From assembly GCA_003254885.1 (NCBI GenBank), contig QANT01008781.1, forward strand, positions 1-64,000: a stretch of DNA of 64,000 bases, given 5' to 3'. How positions within the stretch are numbered: the first letter of the stretch is position 1; every line of letters begins with the position of its first letter. This DNA is from Purshia tridentata. Its lineage: Eukaryota; Streptophyta; Magnoliopsida; Rosales; Rosaceae. The notes below the pieces were generated by a model. That model searched no databases. It saw only the letters and a program-made list of their open reading frames with translations, and had not been told where the DNA came from. The translations under genes and the position numbers were made by a program. Below are positions 57,831-64,000 of this stretch, in pieces.

Positions 57831-59190
57831 TTCTACTTTTACTATTTTAGAAACTAATTTAGTTAATATACCTATCTTTTCTTGGTGGTTAGACACTGTC
57901 TTACCTGCCCACATTTCGAATTCTATGCGGGGACTGGAAAGAAGGAGAACCCCAAGTGAGGAAGAGTCAAGGATTTGCATAGGAAATGGAGCACCAGGAG
58001 AAGTATTAGCTACAGGAAACATTAGGGTTAGTTTGGATTTAGGTTTCATTTTGGAATTAGAAAACGTTTTGGTTGTACCTTTTATAAGAAAGAATTTGAT
58101 TTCCCCTTCTAAACTAGTTTAAGTGTGGTTTATCATTTAGTTTTGACATCAATAAATTTTCTCTGTTTGAGAATTCCATTTATATTGGCTGTGCTATTCT
58201 AGTGGATGATTATTGGAGATTACAATGCACTTATTTGAATGAGATTTATTTAACTGAAGATTCTGTAGGTATTAAAGGAACCGAGTTTAATGATAAGTCA
58301 TCCATGTTATGGCACAAAAGACTAGGTCATATTCCATTAGAAAGGTTGCATAAACTAGTTAAAGAAAACATATTACTAGTCTTAGATTTTTTGGATTTCC
58401 AGACCTACATAGACTGTATAAAAGGAAAGATGACAAACACTAAGAAAAAGACAGCAATTTGAAGTGACAAACCTTTAGAGATTATACAAACTGATATTTG
58501 TGGTCTGTTTCCTATTAAAACCATATGTAGAAACCAATATTTTATCACCTTTATTGATGACTTTACACAGTACTGTTGCGTTTATTTAATTTCAGAAAAA
58601 TCAAAAGCACTAGACATGTTTAAAGTTCTTAAGACTGGGGTAGAAAACCAACTTAAAATACCATTAAGATTTTGAGGTCAGATCGTGGAGGAGAGTTCTA
58701 TGGCAAGTATGATGAGAAAGTTCAAAATAAAGGTCCATTTGCACTCTATCTTGAATCTTGTGGGATTGTGGCTCAGTACACTACTCCTGGTACCCCAGAA
58801 CAGAATGGTGTAGCTGAGAGAAAGAATAGGACTCTATTGAATATGGTGAGAAGCATGATGAGCACTGTCACTTTGCCTAAATTTTTACTGGGAGAAGCAT
58901 TGAAGACTGCCAATTATATAACTAATAGAGTGCCTAGTAAATCAGTACCTAAGATTCCTTATGAGCTATGGACTAATAGGAAACCTAGCCTAATGCATCT
59001 ACTTATTTGGAGCTGCAAAGCAAAAGCCAAGGTTTATAATCCACAAATTGCTAAGCTAGATCCCAAAACTGTTAGTGGCTATTTTATTGGTTATCTAGAC
59101 AAGTCCAAAGGCTACAAGTTCTACTGCCACATCATCAGACTAGGATTCTTGAGACTAAAAAAGCTAAGTTTATTGAAGATGGTGTAGCTC
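57831..59190 (+). pseudogene. Copia protease and integrase, broken
   Basis: The protease active-site region reads SWWLDTVLPAHISNSMRG; the usual DTG triad is DTV, so it should be inactive. A stop after LISPSKLV (58122) is followed by the pre-integrase zinc-binding block (SSMLWHKRLGHIPLERLH...IDCIKGK), a TGA at 58460, the integrase aspartates (QTDICG, FIDDFTQY), a further stop near 58675, and SDRGGEFYGKYDE with GTPEQNGVAERKNRT to about 59187. The gene order gag-protease-integrase-RT-RNase H is that of copia. Confidence 0.9.
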
Positions 59191-60098
59191 GGCAAAGTGA
59201 GGGTTTTGATGATTCTTTTCTTAAAGAAGCAGAGAGGGAGTCAGCCAAGGTTAATGACCTTATCACTAGCAATTTAGACATCTCAGACCAGACTTTACCT
59301 TCTCCACTTGAACCAACTTAAGATGAGAATCTTGAGTTAAACTAAGCACTTAATCAGGATCAGCATCACAATGCTCAAACTGATCATGTTGTAACTGAAC
59401 CAAATGGATGTGAAGATTGTTTTTATGAATGGAAATCTATCCGAGAACATTTATATGAGACAACTAGAAGGGTTCTTGGTTCAAGGATGTGAAAATCAAG
59501 TCTGCAAACTCCAAAAATCCATTTATGGACTCAAGCAAGCCTAGAGACAATGGTATCTCAAGTTTGATGATGTTGTTACATCTTTTGGGTTTACAAAAAA
59601 CAAGTTGGATGAGTGCATTTATCTTAAAGTCAATGGAACTAGGTTCATTTTTCTATTTTTATGCGTAGATGACATCTTACTAGCCAACAGTGATGTGAAT
59701 TTACTTTTGGAAACAAAAGCTTTTTTGTCTAGGGAATTTGAGATGAAGGACTTGAGAGAAGCTGGTTTGTTTTTTGGTATCAAGATACATAGGGATAGAA
59801 AGAAGGGTTTCCTAGGCTTGTCTCAGAGGAATTACATAGATAGAGTACTTAAGAGATTTTCTATGGAAAATTGCGCACCTAGGGAAGTTCCAATGCAGAA
59901 AGAGGATATGTTTCATAAAGGCCAATGTCCTAAAACTAGTATGGAGATAGAACATATCAAGAATAAACCCTATGCTTCCTTGGTAGGTAGTTTGATGTAT
60001 GCCATGGTGTGTACAAGGCCTGATCTAGGCTATGCAGTACTGATTTTTCGGAAGCTATCAAACTAATCCCAGTTTGGCACATTAGATAGTAGGTAAGA
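59191..60098 (+). pseudogene. Copia reverse transcriptase lacking its N-terminal part
   Basis: After the linker (EPNGCEDCFYEWKS, about 59440) the sequence jumps directly to codons for MRQLEGFLVQGCENQVCKLQ, so the KWVFK...AFLNG half of the palm/fingers region, with the first catalytic aspartate, is deleted. The rest is recognisable: KSIYGLKQA-stop, DECIYLKVNGTRFIFLFLCV, the active-site VDD of LCVDDILL, EFEMKDL and YASLVGSLMYAMVCTRPDLG. The frame stops at 60063, and RNase H is then split by an insert at 60099. Confidence 0.9.
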
Positions 60099-61101
60099 TT
60101 TTGATGTTTTCTTAGAGCAAAATTATTAAATAGTTATTCCAACTCTAAGTATACTTGCAAGTGCACGAATCACAGAGTAGCAAAGGATGCAAAGTATAAG
60201 GTCGATCCCACAAGGAATGGGTCTAGTAGTAATAAACCAACTCAACTTACATATTAGAAGTATAAACACACGCACACGGATAGGGGTTTTAGATTAGATT
60301 TGAAAAACATAAATAAAAATACTAATACTATTGCAATGTTAAGAATTCAAAATCCACCACCAATTTAAGGAAATACAACCACGCAATCTAATATGATGCA
60401 CCCATGTAATAATGTTTACCAGCTCGGAGGCCTTGATTTTTGAATACTCACCTAACCATTATTTCTCTAATACATAAACTAAAAGCTTGATTATTGCAAA
60501 TTAGCTTAGTTAACTAAACATGATCAAAAGAACTGACAAATATCATCAACTTAAGCTATTAACCATGCAAGAGTCATTAAGTACATGTGAGAACGGCAAA
60601 CACATAGACCCTCACATGAGAATCTATGATCTCTTCCCTCAAGGATACTTTCTTAGGATACCCCCTTGTTACCTAGTGAAATTAGTGATTTGGCTATCAT
60701 CCCCTAACCCCATAACGAAATCTAGATGCATATAATCTAAGGTGATCAGTTAAAGGCGCCATACAAATAGATTCAATTAAAATAGAGATCCAAGATTTAT
60801 CACATGCATCAAATTAAACCATGAGTGTCACCATTGCATAACTCAAAATTAGGGTTTCATCATCCAACTAAGCAAAGCAATAATAAATTCAAAACATAAA
60901 GAAAATAAAAGAACTAACTTTATTATATAAAAATAATGAATGAATTTATAATGAAAGTAAAAACAAACTAAACTAATAAAAAAAGAAAAAAAACCAAAGG
61001 GAGGCTTGCGGCTAGGCATGGGAAAAGCCTAGAAACTTGTGGCTAGGGCCGAGGCAACAAGCTAAGAAGCTTGCGCTCAAGCCCTAGGGCTTCACCCTTG
61101 C

Positions 61102-61149
<48 letters not shown>

Positions 61150-61706
61150 AAAGATGTGAAGTCTGAATTAAAATATATTGTGTGATGTGTGATAATGAGG
61201 TAGAGAGGTCCTTATATAGTGGAGAGGGTGGAGGCTTTCCTTGACCCTTAATGATAGGGTTTGCGGCTTGTAATAATATTAATTACATTTACTAGGTTTT
61301 GCAGCACTATCATAATATTTATTAGGCGCGAAAGGGTTTGCTGTTGCGTAATAATATTTATTACGGTACTAAGGTTTCACAAGCGTAATAAAGTTCCATA
61401 TGGCCCATAACTTTATGGCTATGATAACATTGTTACGGCCCATTCTTCCTTTGTTGCCCTAGTAATCCTCATGCTAACTTAAGCCCATCTTCCTTGCTTG
61501 CTTGTCTTGAGGCCCCATCACTTGGAGAAGCTTCTAGAACCACATTTGACTTATGAGTTGACTTGATCAACTTCTCCTAGTCCACTTAGGATTCCTTATA
61601 GAGGTAGGATTCTTTGTCCAACTTGGATTTTACTTTGACCATTTTGCCCATCATGATTCCCTTAGACAGTTAGTATCCAAAATTAGGGTAAATTGAGCAC
61701 TCAACA
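60099..61706 (-). mobile_element. 1.6-kb insertion (probable LTR) in the copia RNase H
   Basis: It separates AGGTAAGA at 60091-60098 from CAAGAAAGTACTTAG at 61707, which together restore the RNase H codons; TAAGA/CAAGA is an imperfect 5-bp duplication. On the minus strand it opens TGTTGAGTGCTCAATTTACC. It contains GGTCGATCCCACAAGGAATG near 60200, a stretch that I recall from plant LTRs, a 41-bp (TC)n tract at 61103-61143 and a minus-strand TATATAAGGACC (61208-61219). No domain is encoded; the frame at 60520-60735 is fortuitous. Confidence 0.6.
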
Positions 61707-62265
61707 CAAGAAAGTACTTAGATATTTGTAGAAGACCAAGGATAACATGCTGATTTACAAGAGGACTGATAGACTTGAAGTGATTGGCTACTCGGATTCT
61801 AATTTTGCAAGGAGTAAAGAAGATGGGAAATCAACCTTAGGCTACTTGTTCTTACTAGTAGGAGCAGCAATCGCATGGAGAAGTGCTAAGTAGACTCTAG
61901 CCACCACTTCAACTATGCAAGCAGAGTTTGTGGCACTTTATGAAGCTGGGACACAGGCTGTATGGCTAAGGAATTTTATTCAAGCCACTCAAGTAATAGA
62001 TTCTGTAGTAGGCCCTATGACACTGTATTGTGATAATGAGGCTGCTGTTTTCTTTGCAAAGAAAAACAGAAGATCGACAAAATCAAGACACATTGACCCT
62101 AAGTACTTTGGGTTGAAGGACAAGGTTAGAGATGGAGAGGTTCATGTGGCTAACATAGACACTCATAACATGCTAGCAGATTCATTCACTAAAGTTATGT
62201 CAATTGGAGTTTTTAAGGAGCATGTCATAAGAATGGGAGCCTTAGAGCCTTTTGATGTTGACTAG
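61707..62265 (+). pseudogene. Copia RNase H, C-terminal part
   Basis: Continues the gene after the insert: KVLRYL, YSDSNFARSKEDGKSTLGYL, an in-frame TAG at about 61891, then MQAEFVALYEAGTQAVWL, LYCDNEAAVFFAKK and SRHIDPKYFGLKDKV to the TAG after EPFDVD at 62265. The catalytic residues of RNase H are largely preserved; the stop and insertion make it dead. Confidence 0.92.
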
Positions 62266-62792
62266 TGGGAGCTTTACTGGTTTTTTAAATCATATTCGAT
62301 TTCAAGTTAATTTTGAATTTATAAGTCTGCTGATATTCATAGTTTGATGTAAAAGTGCATTTCTAGATATTGCATCATATGTCAACTTACTGGTTTTGTT
62401 TGACAATGTAAATTTCGTATGGTTTTATCTGATTTTTCATTTTTATTTCAAATATATATGGTATGTGGTTTCAGTTCTGAAACTCAATTAAAGTGGATTC
62501 TATCTTTGAATCATTAAAGAGGACAGATGTGCATCATGTTATGAATCTCTCAGGTTTAGCACATTGTTACATGTTTATTAAAGGTGTTTTGTGAAGTTAG
62601 TTGTCTGCATATTGTAATCATAGGATGTTTGCCTTTTCTGTACTGCAAGATTTTTCTATGGTTCTATACAGATTAGTAATGGATCAAGCCACATGTCAGG
62701 ATGACTGGTTTTATCTCAAGTGATCACAAAGGATTCTTGGTTTGCTTCTTGGTGTTCTTGCTGGTCATTGATAATTAATCCTAGTGGGAGAA
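62266..62792 (+). other. 3' untranslated region and polypurine tract of the copia element
   Basis: Non-coding sequence ending CTAGTGGGAGAA, a weak polypurine tract, against the 3' LTR. Confidence 0.7.
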
Positions 62793-63258
62793 TGTAAGAA
62801 TCCCAAAAGGACTAATATGTTGATGCATCAGTATATGGATGAACCTTGGATAACTTATCAAGAAAGGGCTTTAATTGGTCTTATTGGATGTCCTAGTTGA
62901 GTTCAGATTCTGACTTAACTAGGACTTAAGGGCCTGATAGGTAGGACACTCAAAGTCCTAATTAGACATGGTTTAGGAATTCTTTTACATAGCTATTTGG
63001 GATTAGAGGCATTAGAGGCAACTTTATGGGAGGACTCTAATCTTTAAACACTATAAAAGGATCAAGTCCCTGTTCTCACAGATAAGGCTTTTAGCATTAT
63101 ACGTAGTCCCATACAAAGTTGCTATCAAGAGGTTCTGCAAAGAGGAGAAGATTTGGTTCAATGGCTTCATTTATGTTTTTCTATTTATTTGGTTTTATGT
63201 TCTGCTGCTATTGCATGTTAACTTGTATTTCTAGATGTCTGTGATAGTATAGATTACA
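62793..63258 (+). mobile_element. 3' LTR of the copia element in PIF (466 bp)
   Basis: It opens TGTAAGAATCCC and closes ATAGATTACA, aligning along its whole length with 55749-56218. TATAAAA lies at 63052-63058. Confidence 0.95.
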
Positions 63259-63660
63259 AAAAGGACTTTTGGAAAACACCTGAGCCTATACTTGAGAACT
63301 CAAATGACAGAAATTGGAAGTGGTTTAAGGTAAGCAATATTTCAAATTATGAGAATATAGATTAAAAGATTCTTAGTTAAGTAAAATTACAATATTAATT
63401 TTGTTTGTCCTTTATATTATAGAATTGTTTAGGAGTATTAGATGGAACCTATATTAAGGTGTGTGTACCAGAGTTAGAAAAACCAAAGAATAGAATAAGG
63501 AAAAATGAAATTGCAACATATGTCTTGGGTATTTGTTCTCCAGACATGTAGTTTGTGTATGTTGCCGGGATGGGAAGGTTCCGCACATAATCGAAGAGTC
63601 CTTAGAAATTCAATTACTAGGAGAAATGGCTTAAAAGTCCCTAATGGTAACATTCAAAAC
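63259..63660 (+). pseudogene. PIF/Harbinger transposase, DDE part
   Basis: Continues the gene from 55748: KDFWKTPEPILENS...WKWFK, then a GT-AG intron (about 63331-63423), then NCLGVLDGTYIKVCVPELEK with the first catalytic aspartate, NRIRKNEIATYVLGICSPDM and a TAG. In another frame GWEGSAHNRRVLRNS follows, where the usual second aspartate (ADSRVL) is replaced by asparagine, then NGLKVPNG. A further intron seems to begin at about 63648. The rest is beyond the window. Confidence 0.88.
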
Positions 63661-64000
63661 TATTATAAATTGATATTTCTTTAAATATTTGTATTTTAAT
63701 GACATGTACACTATAAGAATCAGTGAGTGTAATATCGAAATTATTGCTGAAATTTCGTTTTTTAGGGGGGGCAAAATCTAAACTCTATACCAATTATTTA
63801 TCGGGCAAATATTGAAAATTTCGGTGAAATTTCGAGCAAAATTTTAGGCAACATCAAAGACTATTTTTGGCTGAATTTCGCGATATTTCATCGAAATTTT
63901 GGGGAAATTTTTGCGAAATTTGGGCCAAAATTTGATAGTGGTTCCAAAAAATCACAGTTTCTTCACTCTGTCTTCACTGTTCTTGGATTATCTGATTTTG
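63661..64000. other. Probable intron with CGAAATTT-rich sequence
   Basis: From 63735 the words GAAATTTCG, CGAAATTT and their inverses recur about ten times in 180 bp. I do not recognise the family. No coding sequence seen. Confidence 0.45.

Larger units (their letters stand above)
53600..64000 (+). mobile_element. PIF/Harbinger DNA transposon, interrupted, right end off window
   Basis: A TTA at 53600-53602, the usual target duplication of this superfamily, is followed by GGGTCTCTTTACTAATCC, a PIF/Harbinger-like terminus, with repeated GTTTACTTA words in the next 130 bp. The transposase coding region begins at about 55274, is split by a copia element and resumes at 63259. No matching right terminus is seen before 64000. 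Confidence 0.65.

Noticed and set aside
1-64000. CRISPR-like arrays, tRNA or rRNA genes, bacterial or organelle insertions
   Set aside because: The regular repeats are minisatellites without spacer structure. The only tRNA-like words are retroelement primer sites of 12 bases. No rRNA or organelle genes were recognised.

Overview
This is a stretch of plant nuclear genome, almost certainly a woody or other large-genome eudicot. It carries two intron-containing host genes (a family-28 polygalacturonase and the photosystem I lumenal subunit PsaN) in about 64 kb that is otherwise mostly transposable-element debris. I found no bacterial genes, CRISPR arrays, rRNA or tRNA genes. Single N bases at 35245, 36152 and 50312 mark it as assembled draft sequence.

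Layout. 1-2288: 3' half of a decayed Tork-like Ty1/copia polyprotein with PPT and 3' LTR. 2289-5348: minisatellite-rich sequence (units of ~71/91 bp, then 77-78 bp, then ~28 bp) interrupted by a CACTA-like non-autonomous element and ending like an LTR. 5573-20665: two copies of one SIRE-like copia family fused head to head. The minus-strand copy keeps its 5' LTR, PBS and start of gag. The plus-strand copy keeps gag and the tail of RNase H but has lost the rest of pol; it hosts a solo chromovirus LTR (7806-10094) and a rearranged gypsy copy (13850-18590). 21142-28767: more LTRs, with solo LTRs at 21593-23772 and 25990-28767 whose 5-bp target duplications are visible. 28773-35112: a MuDR-like transposase gene split by a SIRE-like solo LTR (29784-34255), itself split by a chromovirus-type solo LTR (30989-33859); both junctions have exact target duplications. 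35250-37517: a minus-strand chromovirus LTR. 37518-42607: AT-rich sequence, a hAT-like end, a fold-back element, an 851-bp mini copia element with intact LTRs, a 300-bp tandem duplication and an LTR-like end.

Gene island, 43.2-50.2 kb: the polygalacturonase (five exons, plus strand, 479 residues) and PSAN (three exons, minus strand, 168 residues) converge on each other. Both reading frames are continuous through good GT-AG splice sites and look functional. The polygalacturonase has a membrane-anchor-like N-terminus and lacks the usual GHG histidine. PsaN has a bipartite thylakoid-lumen targeting peptide and two GATAAGG boxes upstream. They act in unrelated processes (pectin metabolism and photosynthesis).

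50.5-64 kb: a decayed MULE whose distal half is inverted, then a PIF/Harbinger element (left end at ~53603) with a 54-bp poly-G tract, a captured RNase H-like fragment and a transposase gene split by a full-length but dead copia element (55749-63258), which carries its own 1.6-kb insertion in RNase H.

I saw no credible new molecular system. The value of the window is its readable insertion history, the minisatellite shared inside several LTRs, and the atypical polygalacturonase. Lineage names for retroelements rest on motif recognition, not on a database search.
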